A stretch of DNA of 64,000 nt from Pedobacter africanus (GTDB taxonomy: Bacteria > Bacteroidota > Bacteroidia > Sphingobacteriales > Sphingobacteriaceae): the NCBI RefSeq assembly GCF_900176535.1, contig NZ_FWXT01000005.1:261709-325708 (forward strand), read 5' to 3'. Positions within the stretch are counted from its first letter, which is position 1. Every line of letters starts with the position of its first letter. Positions 43,667 through 52,703 of this stretch are shown in pieces. The translations under genes were made by a program, and so were the position numbers. The notes under the pieces were generated by a model. The model saw only the letters and a list, made by a program, of their open reading frames with translations. It was not told where the DNA came from and ran no database searches.

Positions 43667-45892
43667 ATGATACATCTGCCTGTATTAATTACTGATTTAG
43701 GCCTCATACTTGCCGCTGCCGGAGTAACTACCCTCCTTTTTAAAAGAATCAAGCAACCCTTGGTTTTAGGCTATATCCTTGCAGGATTGCTGGTTGGCCC
43801 GCACATCAAATTTATCCCTACCGTTACAGATAATGAGAGCATCCACATCTGGGCAGAAATTGGAGTAATCTTTTTACTTTTTAGTCTGGGTCTCGAATTT
43901 AGTTTTAAAAAACTGGTAAAAGTTGGTGGTTCCGCATCCATAACAGCCATTGTGGAAGTGGTGTTTATGCTGCTGATCGGTTTTGTTGCCGGTAAAGCCA
44001 TGGGCTGGTCTACCATGGACAGTATATTTCTGGGGGGTATCCTTTCGGTTTCTTCCACGACAATTATCATCAGGGCTTTTGAAGAACTCGGTGTAAAACA
44101 TAAAAAGTTTGCAGGCCTGGTATTTGGGGTACTTATTGTGGAAGATCTGGTGGCCATCCTCCTTCTCGTACTCTTATCAACGCTGGCCCTAAGTCAACAG
44201 TTTGCAGGTGCACAAATGCTCATCTCCATATTAAAGCTGGCTTTCTTCCTGGTGCTATGGTTTATCGGCGGCATATTTTTAGTCCCTACCTTTTTGAAGG
44301 CCACTAAAAAACTAATGAATGATGAAACCATGCTTGTGGTATCCATAGCCTTGTGCCTGCTTATGGTACTCCTGGCTGTAAAGGTTGGTTTTTCTCCGGC
44401 ACTAGGTGCCTTCATTATGGGTTCAATACTTGCAGAGACCACACAGGCAGAGCGTATTGAACATTTGACGAAATCGGTGAAAGACCTCTTCGCAGCAATA
44501 TTTTTTGTTTCCGTAGGGATGCTGATTGATCCGAAGATCCTGGTGGATTATGCTGTTCCGATTCTGATCATTACGCTGGCCACCATATTGGGTAAATTTT
44601 TAAGTTCCGGTATGGGCGCACTGATTTCTGGTCAGCCACTCAAAACCTCCGTCCAAACGGGCTTAAGTCTGGCACAAATTGGTGAGTTTTCTTTCATCAT
44701 TGCCACTCTTGGCGTATCCCTGAAAGTGACGAGCGATTTTCTTTACCCTATTGCCGTAGCGGTATCAGCCATCACTACCTTTACTACTCCTTATTTAATT
44801 AAAGCCTCGGAACCTTTTTATTTCTTTCTGGAACGAAACCTGCCTAAAAAATGGGTCGAGGGACTGAACAGATACAGCTCCAGTACTGCCGGAATTACTA
44901 CGATGAGCGATTGGAAGATATTGCTCAAATCTTATACTTTTAACATCATTATTCATTCTGTTATTTTAACAGCCATTGTGTTTCTAGGTTACCGGTATCT
45001 CCAACCATTTATCACGGCAAACCTCATTGATGGTAATAATGGCATTGTTGTTAGCCTGGTGCTTACTTTAGTGATCATGACCCCATTCCTTTGGGCATTG
45101 GCAATCAGACGAATCGAAAGAAAGGCCTACTCTCACCTGTGGCTTAACAAAAAATATACACGGGGACCACTGGTTGCACTGGAAATTCTGCGTATTGCAT
45201 TGGGCATATTCTTTGTTGGCTTCCTGATTTTCCAGTTTTATAATACCTGGCTGGCAATTGCCATTGCAATAATACTCATTGTTTCAGGGATGTTCATTTT
45301 TTCCAGAAAGCTGCAAGGTTTTTACAACCGCCTGGAAAGTCGTTTTTTATTGAACCTCAACGAACGTGAAGCACAGAATAAACAACCCGAGATATTACCA
45401 TGGGACACCCACCTGGCGGAACTGGTCATCGCCCCTGAGTCCAAGCTGGTTGGACAAACATTGGTTGAACTATCTATCCGTGAAAAATACGGTGTTAATA
45501 TCGCGCTGATTGAACGCGGCAAAATTATGATCCCCACCCCTGGTCGGGATGAAAGGTTATTTCCTAACGATAAGGTTCTGGTAATTGGTACGGACAACCA
45601 ACTGGCTTTGGTAAAAGAACTATTTGAAGGTAGTGTGGACGAAAATACGGAAGAAGTGAGTTTCCCTAAGAAGGATATGACCCTGCAAAAAGTGGTCATC
45701 AATGCCAATTCCCCTGTTTATGGACAAAGCATCCGAAGTTCCGGGATCAGGGAGACTACGCAAGGGCTGGTTGTTGGTATTGAAAGAAAGGGGGAACGCA
45801 TTTTGAACCCTGATTCAAATATGGTTTTTGAAAATGAAGATGTTGTCTGGATTGTAGGTAATACCAGAAAAATTCCAGAGCTGCTTGGATAA
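43667..45892 (+). CDS. CPA2 family cation:proton antiporter with two TrkA-C domains
   Basis: A 741-residue inner-membrane antiporter. About twelve or more membrane segments (first 390 residues) form the CPA2/KefB-like exchanger, with QPLVLGYILAGLLVGPHIKF at the start (partial). After further membrane segments to about 550, two TrkA-C-type domains follow (about 580-655 and 670-741), lacking the NAD-binding TrkA-N domain of KefB/KefC. Ligand control through TrkA-C is likely. It is expected to exchange K+ or Na+ for H+. It stands alone after ribF. Confidence 0.92.
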   Translation: MIHLPVLITDLGLILAAAGVTTLLFKRIKQPLVLGYILAGLLVGPHIKFIPTVTDNESIHIWAEIGVIFLLFSLGLEFSFKKLVKVGGSASITAIVEVVFMLLIGFVAGKAMGWSTMDSIFLGGILSVSSTTIIIRAFEELGVKHKKFAGLVFGVLIVEDLVAILLLVLLSTLALSQQFAGAQMLISILKLAFFLVLWFIGGIFLVPTFLKATKKLMNDETMLVVSIALCLLMVLLAVKVGFSPALGAFIMGSILAETTQAERIEHLTKSVKDLFAAIFFVSVGMLIDPKILVDYAVPILIITLATILGKFLSSGMGALISGQPLKTSVQTGLSLAQIGEFSFIIATLGVSLKVTSDFLYPIAVAVSAITTFTTPYLIKASEPFYFFLERNLPKKWVEGLNRYSSSTAGITTMSDWKILLKSYTFNIIIHSVILTAIVFLGYRYLQPFITANLIDGNNGIVVSLVLTLVIMTPFLWALAIRRIERKAYSHLWLNKKYTRGPLVALEILRIALGIFFVGFLIFQFYNTWLAIAIAIILIVSGMFIFSRKLQGFYNRLESRFLLNLNEREAQNKQPEILPWDTHLAELVIAPESKLVGQTLVELSIREKYGVNIALIERGKIMIPTPGRDERLFPNDKVLVIGTDNQLALVKELFEGSVDENTEEVSFPKKDMTLQKVVINANSPVYGQSIRSSGIRETTQGLVVGIERKGERILNPDSNMVFENEDVVWIVGNTRKIPELLG

Positions 45893-45901
45893 AAGCTGGA
45901 C

Positions 45902-46555
45902 CTATCGCAAATAAATGACCACCTGTTTAACGATCAGGTATAATGCCAGTACCCACAGAAATATAGCAATGGACTTATTGATCAAATAGCTGCTGAGTGC
46001 AAATTTTTCCTGAATATAGCGAGCAAAATGCGCGTAGCCATAAAGTGCAAGGGCTGAACCTATACCCGAGCCCAAGCTGAAAATAACCAGTGAAAGGTAG
46101 TCTGTTCTGATCCATTCGTGTAAAATCACATAATTACCAAAAAACAGCCAGAATGGAATTTGTACCGGATTTAATATTCCCAGCAACATCCCGTAAAACA
46201 CACTGCCTCTTTTACTCGAATTGCTGTCTTTAGTTTTAGGGATTTTGTTACGGTGCACCCAGGTAATGGTTCCCATGATCAGGAACAAGATCACCATAAA
46301 GGCATCTATGTAAGTACCTATCCTTACCTCATTGATATTGGCATCCAGGTTTACATCGCTTGATACCCAGCGGGCAAAACGCATCATCCCGAAGGTAAAG
46401 AAAACTTCAACACAGGAGAAAGAGAGAATAAACGACCAGGCCTGACGCATCCCCCTGTTGATGGTAAGCTGCGCAACTGTCAGGTTAATGTTCCCGGGTG
46501 GTATATAGCCCATGGCATTTAACAATATGCCTATAATTAAAGTTAAAAAGAGCAT
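45902..46555 (-). CDS. LysE family exporter-like membrane protein
   Basis: A 217-residue protein with six membrane segments and the early motif GYIPPGNINLTVAQLTINRG, which is the Bacteroidota version of the LysE/RhtB start. LysE proteins export amino acids or related metabolites; the substrate is unknown. It begins seven bases after the uvrA stop, on the same strand, so the two share a transcript although their jobs differ. The stop lies nine bases from the convergent antiporter stop. Confidence 0.88.
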   Translation of the reverse strand: MLFLTLIIGILLNAMGYIPPGNINLTVAQLTINRGMRQAWSFILSFSCVEVFFTFGMMRFARWVSSDVNLDANINEVRIGTYIDAFMVILFLIMGTITWVHRNKIPKTKDSNSSKRGSVFYGMLLGILNPVQIPFWLFFGNYVILHEWIRTDYLSLVIFSLGSGIGSALALYGYAHFARYIQEKFALSSYLINKSIAIFLWVLALYLIVKQVVIYLR

Positions 46556-46562
46556 ACAGTCG

Positions 46563-49373
46563 CTAAGATACTATTTCAAAATGGTTTTTTAAAAACTCAC
46601 CCGTATAGGAACCTTTTGCATTTATCAACTCTTCAGGTCTCCCTTCAAAAACCACGTTGCCGCCTTTATCGCCACCCTCCGGGCCAATGTCAATCACCCA
46701 GTCGGCCGATTTGATCATATCCATATTGTGTTCTATTACCAGCACAGAGTTTCCTTGTTCAATTAAGGTATTCAAAGCAATCAATAGTTTTTTAATATCG
46801 TGAAAATGAAGACCAGTAGTGGGTTCATCAAAAATAAACATGGTTTTACTGGCGCTGTTACCTTTAATTAAAAAGGATGCCAGCTTAATACGCTGCGCTT
46901 CACCACCAGAAAGGGTGTTGGACGACTGCCCCAGGTGCACATAACCAAGGCCTACATCTATCAGGGGCTTTAGCTTATTTAAGATCTTAGGTTCATTGCT
47001 AAAAAACTCAACCGCCTCTTCTATAGTAAGGTCCAGAATATCGGCAACATTCTTATCCTGATAAGTTACATCCAGCACCTGTTGTTTAAACCTGCGGCCA
47101 CCGCAGGTTTCGCATGGCAAATAGATATCGGCCATAAACTGCATTTCGATCTTTACCTCCCCTTCGCCCTGACAAACGTCACAACGGCCGCCCTCTACGT
47201 TGAAAGAGAATGCCGCTGGTTTAAGTCCAGCGGCCTTAGCTGCAGGCAATCCTGAAAAAAGAGACCTGATATCGTCCCAGGCCTTCACATAGGTTACAGG
47301 ATTTGAACGGGATGAGCGGCCTATCGGGTTCTGATCAACCATCTCTACCTGGCTCACCAAGTCGTAATTGCCGTAAATGCCATCATAAGCACCGGTCTGC
47401 TCACCCGCATAGTTACCTATAGCCTTTTGCAAAGCAGGATAAAATATCTTCTTGATCAAACTGGTTTTTCCTGATCCAGAAACCCCACTAACCACAGTAA
47501 ATATGCCCAGAGGAATTTTTACATCTATATTTTTAAGATTATTTTCTCGTGCACCCTTTATCAATATGTGGTCTTTCCAGCTTCTGCGTTTTGCAGGGAC
47601 AACTATTTTTTGCACTCCAGAGAGATAGCTGCCGGTTAAGCTGTCTTTATCCTTTATGATCTCATGATAAGTTCCGCTGAACACCAGGTTTCCACCATGT
47701 GTTCCTGCTTCGGGTCCTATATCAATAATATGATCGGCAGCCTTCATCATTTCCTCCTCATGCTCCACTACCAGGACTGTGTTACCCACATTTCTCAGTG
47801 ATTGCAGTACTTCTATCAGTTTACTGGTATCTCTTGGGTGAAGACCTATACTGGGTTCATCGAGTACGTAAATAGACCCGACCAGACTGCTGCCTAAAGA
47901 AGTCGCCAGGTTGATACGCTGCGACTCCCCACCGGATAGCGTATTGGAAAGACGGTTTAAAGTAAGGTAGCCTAATCCTACATTATTCAAATAAAGTACC
48001 CTGTTCCGAATTTCGGCCAGCAAACGTTTGGAGATTTTCTGTTCATTTTCGGAAAGCTTTAGATTTTCAAAGAAACCAAGTAAAGTGGCTAAAGGCATAA
48101 GCACCACATCCATGATCGATTTGTTGCCGATCTTTACATAAGATGCGTCTTTACGCAACCGCGAGCCCTTGCAATCCGGGCAAATGGTTTTGCCTCTGTA
48201 CCTTGATAACATTACCCTATACTGAATTTTATAGGTCTGCTCCTCCAGTTCTTTGAAAAAATCATCGAGTCCGCCAAAATATTTATTACCTGTCCAGATG
48301 AGTTTCTGCTCCTTTTCAGTAAGTTCGTTATAAGGCCGGTGAATAGGAAAATCAAATTTCTCTGCATTTCTGATCAGGTGGTTTAACCATTCACGCATCT
48401 TCTCTCCGCGCCATGGTGCAATTGCATTGTCGTATACACTTTTGCTCTTGTCAGGGATGACCAGGTCTTCGTCTATTCCGATTACATTACCATAGCCCTC
48501 ACATCTTTTGCAAGCCCCATAAGGATTGTTGAAACTAAAGAAATTAGGTGTTGGCTCTTCAAAGCGGATCCCATCCAGTTCAAACCTGTCGCAAAAATGG
48601 TTCAGCTTACCATCAAATTCTATGTAACAATCTCCTTTACCTTCAAAAAATGCGGTCTGAACAGAATCGGCAGTACGGCTTAAAGTTTCCTCCTCCTGGT
48701 TCACCACTATCCTGTCAATCAGAATATTGATGGTATGCTCATCAGTAAGTTCAAAATCCTTAAATTCCTTATCTTCCAGAATATCCTCGATCTTATAAAT
48801 CTTCTTTTTGTAAGAAATCCTGAGAAAGCCTTTTTGCAGCAAAACCGCAAGTTCTTCTTTAACCGACCTGTTGTTGTGCGGAAAAAGCGGACAAAAAATA
48901 GTGACCACACTTTCATCGCCCAAGCCCGATATAAAATCTACTACTGTAGTTACCGTATCTCTTTTAACAATCTTACCCGATTCCGGAGAGTAAGTCTTGC
49001 CTATCCGGGAAAAAAGAAGTTTCAGGTAATCATATATCTCTGTTGAGGTACCCACAGTTGAACGTGGATTGGAGGTAATCACTTTTTGTTCAATGGCTAT
49101 AGCAGGCGCTATTCCTTTAATATAATCTACATCAGGTTTATTCATGCGCCCCATAAACTGCCGGGCATAAGATGATAAACTCTCAACATACCGGCGCTGC
49201 CCCTCAGCGTATAAGGTATCAAAAGCGAGAGAAGATTTGCCGGAACCAGACATTCCGGTGATTACTACAAGCTTATTTTTGGGAATGGCCACATCTATAT
49301 TTTTAAGATTGTGAACTCTGGCACCCTTTATGATGATATTTTTATGTGGATCTTTATTGATTTCCTTATTCAT
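46563..49373 (-). CDS. uvrA: Excinuclease ABC subunit A
   Basis: A 936-residue DNA damage sensor of nucleotide excision repair. The first Walker A is GMSGSGKSS at 40-48 and the second is GVSGSGKTS in the C-terminal half. Zinc-finger cysteine pairs are CKRCEGYG, CPDCKGSR, CDVCQGEG and CETCGGRR. Signature motifs NTLSGGESQRI and NTLSGGEAQRI are intact. The length fits UvrA. It has a TATTTTTG -7 element upstream. Confidence 0.98.
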   Translation of the reverse strand: MNKEINKDPHKNIIIKGARVHNLKNIDVAIPKNKLVVITGMSGSGKSSLAFDTLYAEGQRRYVESLSSYARQFMGRMNKPDVDYIKGIAPAIAIEQKVITSNPRSTVGTSTEIYDYLKLLFSRIGKTYSPESGKIVKRDTVTTVVDFISGLGDESVVTIFCPLFPHNNRSVKEELAVLLQKGFLRISYKKKIYKIEDILEDKEFKDFELTDEHTINILIDRIVVNQEEETLSRTADSVQTAFFEGKGDCYIEFDGKLNHFCDRFELDGIRFEEPTPNFFSFNNPYGACKRCEGYGNVIGIDEDLVIPDKSKSVYDNAIAPWRGEKMREWLNHLIRNAEKFDFPIHRPYNELTEKEQKLIWTGNKYFGGLDDFFKELEEQTYKIQYRVMLSRYRGKTICPDCKGSRLRKDASYVKIGNKSIMDVVLMPLATLLGFFENLKLSENEQKISKRLLAEIRNRVLYLNNVGLGYLTLNRLSNTLSGGESQRINLATSLGSSLVGSIYVLDEPSIGLHPRDTSKLIEVLQSLRNVGNTVLVVEHEEEMMKAADHIIDIGPEAGTHGGNLVFSGTYHEIIKDKDSLTGSYLSGVQKIVVPAKRRSWKDHILIKGARENNLKNIDVKIPLGIFTVVSGVSGSGKTSLIKKIFYPALQKAIGNYAGEQTGAYDGIYGNYDLVSQVEMVDQNPIGRSSRSNPVTYVKAWDDIRSLFSGLPAAKAAGLKPAAFSFNVEGGRCDVCQGEGEVKIEMQFMADIYLPCETCGGRRFKQQVLDVTYQDKNVADILDLTIEEAVEFFSNEPKILNKLKPLIDVGLGYVHLGQSSNTLSGGEAQRIKLASFLIKGNSASKTMFIFDEPTTGLHFHDIKKLLIALNTLIEQGNSVLVIEHNMDMIKSADWVIDIGPEGGDKGGNVVFEGRPEELINAKGSYTGEFLKNHFEIVS

Positions 49374-49438
49374 TGATTTCCTGCTAGAATACCGCTAATA
49401 TAACCCAAATAACGCAATTTTGGTTTTTTACGGAAATG

Positions 49439-49446
49439 CAAAAATA
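49439..49446 (-). promoter_or_regulatory. -7 element (TATTTTTG) of uvrA
   Basis: Minus-strand TATTTTTG lies 65 bases before the uvrA ATG at 49373. A -33 TTG is not clear at normal spacing. Confidence 0.4.
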
Positions 49447-49637
49447 AGGCACTCAACCCACTTTTAATTTTTTTTAACACTTTTTATATGGTTTTGTAAT
49501 AAAAAAATGCTTCTTTTGAATATTAACTAGTAAATCAAACCACTAACTGACAAACTAATAGGAGAACTCATATAGAAGAAAACATCTACTAAGTATTTTT
49601 TTAGCAAGCAGCAAGGGAATTTAGTACGGATACTCCT

Positions 49638-50213
49638 ATGAAACTACAGCAATATAGTGACCAAGAATTGGTGAAGTTATACCTTACCGGTAATGAAGCG
49701 GTTTTGGAAGAACTTCTGAAAAGACATAAGTCAAAAATTTATACCTCAATATATCTATTGGTGAAAGATCAATACCTGGCCGAAGATATATTTCAGGATG
49801 CCTTTATTAAAGTAATCAACACCCTCCGATCAGGCCGTTACAATGAAGAAGGCAAGTTTCTGCCCTGGGTAATGCGTATTGCACACAACCTGGTTATCGA
49901 TTACTTCAGACGTGAGAAAAGAGCCCCCGTAATTACAAGCGCCGATGGCACAGATGTTTTCAATTTGCTTCAGTTTCACGAAGAAAGTGCAGAAGATAAA
50001 ATGCTAAGGGAGCAAACACATTTTGATCTGAGGGCTATGATCCATTTACTGCCCGATGACCAGAAAGAAGTACTGATCATGCGTCATTATGCCGACCTGA
50101 GCTTTAAGGAAATTGCTGACCTAACTGATGTAAGCATAAACACGGCATTGGGACGTATGCGTTATGCCTTAAATAACCTGCGTAAAATGATGAAAGTGAA
50201 GGAAATCTCTTAA
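49638..50213 (+). CDS. ECF-type RNA polymerase sigma factor
   Basis: A 191-residue sigma-70 family factor. Region 2 lies around 25-90 (AEDIFQDAFIKVINTL, then PWVMRIAHNLVIDYFRREKR), and region 4 around 130-185 (LPDDQKEVLIMRHYADLSFKE, partly quoted, with SINTALGRMRYALNNLRK). It lacks region 3, as ECF factors do. No transmembrane anti-sigma gene follows; instead a 66-residue soluble protein begins 133 bases downstream. A housekeeping type of ECF factor common in Bacteroidota is likely; targets are unknown. Confidence 0.93.
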   Translation: MKLQQYSDQELVKLYLTGNEAVLEELLKRHKSKIYTSIYLLVKDQYLAEDIFQDAFIKVINTLRSGRYNEEGKFLPWVMRIAHNLVIDYFRREKRAPVITSADGTDVFNLLQFHEESAEDKMLREQTHFDLRAMIHLLPDDQKEVLIMRHYADLSFKEIADLTDVSINTALGRMRYALNNLRKMMKVKEIS

Positions 50214-50346
50214 TTATCATGCATATCGTATTAAAAAACGCATATTTCATTTGTAAAAAATAAATTACAATTAATTATAGTTAAGGTTAAAATAAATTAA
50301 TAGCCATAGCGTTAAATTAGTAAAACTAATACAACGTTATTTGCTT

Positions 50347-50544
50347 ATGATGGAAACCTTTACTTCAATTGACAATTTAAATTACCAGCAACAAAAACAG
50401 GAAGAAAATTCTTCCGCAGGGGCTGAGGAAATTGATGCTGCATTTTATGACCACATAAAAACACAGCTGGATATGCTCAAAAGGGAGCCTTCAGAGGAAA
50501 GCATCTCCCGGATCCTGGCTTATTCAAAAGCAAAAGTAATTTAA
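50347..50544 (+). CDS. Small acidic protein downstream of the sigma factor (65 aa)
   Basis: A 65-residue protein (MMETFTSIDNLNYQQQKQEE) that is acidic, polar and has a helical C-terminal half (FYDHIKTQLDMLKREPSEESISRILAYSKAK, partly quoted here in shorter form: LDMLKREPSEESISRILAYS). It lacks a membrane segment. I recall similar small proteins after this sigma gene in other Bacteroidota, but cannot verify it here. A soluble sigma regulator is possible but unproven. A terminator follows. The start is ATG at 50347 or 50350. Confidence 0.7.
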   Translation: MMETFTSIDNLNYQQQKQEENSSAGAEEIDAAFYDHIKTQLDMLKREPSEESISRILAYSKAKVI

Positions 50545-50553
50545 AAAGAACTC

Positions 50554-50583
50554 AAGCTGTCAGCAACCTGGCAGCTTTTTTTT
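50554..50583 (+). terminator. Terminator of the sigma factor unit
   Basis: AAGCTGTCAG and CTGGCAGCTT pair with one mismatch, and a run of eight T follows. It lies ten bases after the stop of the 65-residue protein. Confidence 0.88.
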
Positions 50584-50596
50584 AGCATAAATTGTC

Positions 50597-50604
50597 TAAG
50601 TTTG
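50597..50604 (+). promoter_or_regulatory. -7 element (TAAGTTTG) abutting nth
   Basis: TAAGTTTG matches TAnnTTTG and lies three bases before the nth ATG at 50608, which predicts a leaderless mRNA. The -33 element is not evident. Confidence 0.45.
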
Positions 50605-50607
50605 CCT

Positions 50608-51270
50608 ATGCTTAAAAAAGAAAGATATCAGCTTTTTGTATCCCACTTTTCTGCCAGGCAACCTGATGCAGAAACTGAATTGCATTATAACAATCCTTTT
50701 CAGCTTTTGGTAGCAGTTATATTGTCTGCTCAATGCACAGATAAGAGAATTAATCAGGTTACTCCGGCATTGTTCAAACGTTTTCCCAATGCTAAAGCCC
50801 TGGCAGAAACTACTCCAGATATTGTATTCGATTACATCAGAAGTGTAAGTTACCCGAACAATAAAGCCAAACACCTTGTGGGGATGGCCAATATGCTCCT
50901 GAATGATTTTAACAACGAAGTCCCTGCTGATGTAAATCAACTCCAGAAAATGCCTGGTGTTGGCAGAAAAACGGCGAATGTGATTGCCTCAGTAATTTAT
51001 AATGCCCCGGCAATGGCTGTTGATACCCATGTTTTCAGGGTGGCCAACCGCATCGGATTGACCAATGGCAAAACCCCGCTTGCGGTAGAAAAAGATCTGG
51101 TTAAAAACCTCCCGGAACACACCATCCATATCGCACACCACTGGCTGATTTTACATGGCAGATATGTTTGTGTGGCGCGTTCGCCCAAATGCAGCATTTG
51201 CGAGATTACTCACTTCTGCAGGTTTTATGAGAAAAACTATAAAACAACTAAAATAATTAGTGAAATTTAA
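50608..51270 (+). CDS. nth: Endonuclease III
   Basis: A 220-residue DNA glycosylase/AP lyase that removes oxidised pyrimidines. The helix-hairpin-helix KMPGVGRKTANVI contains the catalytic lysine and VDTHVFRVANRIGL the catalytic aspartate. The C-terminal 4Fe-4S ligand set is intact, C-x6-C-x2-C-x5-C in CVARSPKCSICEITHFC. ATG at 50608 gives the usual length; the TTG at 50602 lies in the -7 element. Confidence 0.96.
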   Translation: MLKKERYQLFVSHFSARQPDAETELHYNNPFQLLVAVILSAQCTDKRINQVTPALFKRFPNAKALAETTPDIVFDYIRSVSYPNNKAKHLVGMANMLLNDFNNEVPADVNQLQKMPGVGRKTANVIASVIYNAPAMAVDTHVFRVANRIGLTNGKTPLAVEKDLVKNLPEHTIHIAHHWLILHGRYVCVARSPKCSICEITHFCRFYEKNYKTTKIISEI

Positions 51271-51297
51271 CTACAGGCAAATTAAAATAAACTTTAA

Positions 51298-51330
51298 TTG
51301 TTAAATTAAAATAAAATTCCTTTATATTTG
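51298..51330 (+). promoter_or_regulatory. Promoter of recA
   Basis: TTG (51298-51300), 22 bases, then TATATTTG (51323-51330), a Bacteroidota -33/-7 pair with slightly long spacing. A leader of about 65 bases follows, with a TGGCC/GGCCA hairpin at 51358-51377. Confidence 0.65.
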
Positions 51331-51402
51331 CTAATATAATTAGCACAAAAAATGAATCTGGCCAAAGCAGAGTGGCCATTTTCTTAAAGAACTATAAATG
51401 AT

Positions 51403-52416
51403 ATGAGCACAAACGCAGACAAACTAAAAGCATTACAACTTACTTTAGATAAGTTAGAGAAATCATATGGTAAAGGTACCGTAATGAAACTTGGAGATGA
51501 AGCTGTAGAACCTATAGAATCCATTTCAACGGGTTCCATCAGTCTCGATATCGCCTTAGGTATCGGCGGTGTACCAAAAGGAAGAATTATCGAAATATAC
51601 GGGCCTGAATCTTCTGGTAAAACCACACTTGCCACACACATTATTGCGGAAGCACAGAAAAAAGGCGGTATAGCTGCAATTGTTGATGCGGAACATGCCT
51701 TTGATAAAGGATATGCAAAGAAACTTGGTGTTGATGTAGATAACCTCCTGATCTCACAACCAGACAATGGTGAGCAGGCACTGGAAATTGCGGATAACCT
51801 GATCCGCTCAGGTGCAATTGACGTTATTGTAATCGACTCTGTCGCCGCCTTGGTACCAAAGGCTGAGATTGAAGGTGAAATGGGAGATTCCAAGATGGGC
51901 CTTCATGCCCGTTTGATGTCCCAGGCATTACGTAAATTAACAGGCACCATTTCCAAAACCGGTTGCTGCTGTATCTTTATCAACCAGTTACGTGAGAAAA
52001 TAGGTGTCATGTTTGGTAACCCGGAAACAACTACAGGTGGTAACGCCCTGAAGTTTTATGCCTCTGTACGTCTGGATATCCGCAGAACTTCTCAGATTAA
52101 AGATTCTGATGAAGTTTCCGGAAACCGTGTAAAAGTAAAAATCGTAAAAAACAAAGTTGCTCCTCCTTTCCGGATTGCGGAATTTGACATTATGTTTGGA
52201 GAAGGTATATCTAAAACCGGCGAGATCATTGATCTTGGTGTTGACTTCAACATTATCAAAAAAGCAGGTTCATGGTTCTCTTACGGAGACACCAAATTAG
52301 GACAGGGAAGGGATGCAGTTAAACAATTGCTGCTCGATAATCCTGAATTATCAGAAGAAATAGAAGCAAAAATACGCGCTGAGGTAACCGGAGAAAAACT
52401 GGAAGAAAAAGCATAG
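51403..52416 (+). CDS. recA: Recombinase RecA
   Basis: A 337-residue RecA, which forms filaments on single-stranded DNA, drives strand exchange and activates SOS self-cleavage. Walker A is GPESSGKTT near 67-75, Walker B VIVIDSVAAL near 142-151, loop L1 EIEGEMGDSKMGLHARLMSQ (about 156-175), and the GGNALKFYASVRLDI motif follows. Length is slightly short of the usual 340-350. It is monocistronic, with its own promoter and terminator. Confidence 0.98.
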   Translation: MSTNADKLKALQLTLDKLEKSYGKGTVMKLGDEAVEPIESISTGSISLDIALGIGGVPKGRIIEIYGPESSGKTTLATHIIAEAQKKGGIAAIVDAEHAFDKGYAKKLGVDVDNLLISQPDNGEQALEIADNLIRSGAIDVIVIDSVAALVPKAEIEGEMGDSKMGLHARLMSQALRKLTGTISKTGCCCIFINQLREKIGVMFGNPETTTGGNALKFYASVRLDIRRTSQIKDSDEVSGNRVKVKIVKNKVAPPFRIAEFDIMFGEGISKTGEIIDLGVDFNIIKKAGSWFSYGDTKLGQGRDAVKQLLLDNPELSEEIEAKIRAEVTGEKLEEKA

Positions 52417-52428
52417 CATTAAAGACAT

Positions 52429-52460
52429 CAAAAGGGCCGATCATATGATCGGCCCTTTTG
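52429..52460. terminator. Bidirectional terminator between recA and the small membrane protein
   Basis: A 32-base perfect inverted repeat; each 16-base arm reads CAAAAGGGCCGATCAT on its own strand. It begins 12 bases after the recA stop and ends two bases before the convergent stop at 52463. Confidence 0.92.
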
Positions 52461-52462
52461 AT

Positions 52463-52687
52463 TTACCGGTAACTCGGAGACCGTTCTATTTTAGGCGTAT
52501 TGTTTTGGACCTTGTTCATAAACTTACTATCGAACTTGACGATTGCAATCACGGCAATGACAGCCATTCCGATCAAGACCAGTATACCTATATAATTCCT
52601 TTTTTTATCTTTTTTTATCAGCCAGCCTAAAAAAATGACCAGCGGGAGTAATATCAATCCAAAAAATATATAGCTTGCTCCATTCAT
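52463..52687 (-). CDS. Small two-helix membrane protein (74 aa)
   Basis: A 74-residue protein with two membrane segments (about 6-24 and 33-51), a basic loop between (KKDKKRN), and a polar C-terminal tail. I do not recognise it. It ends at the terminator shared with recA. It lies just downstream of tsaD (16 bases), so it is probably in the tsaD transcript. A function linked to TsaD is not implied. Confidence 0.75.
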   Translation of the reverse strand: MNGASYIFFGLILLPLVIFLGWLIKKDKKRNYIGILVLIGMAVIAVIAIVKFDSKFMNKVQNNTPKIERSPSYR

Positions 52688-52703
52688 AACTTCTTATTTA
52701 AGT

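Noticed and set aside
51384..51893. 169-residue minus-strand frame over recA
   Set aside because: Antisense to recA, serine and proline rich as shadow frames are here.
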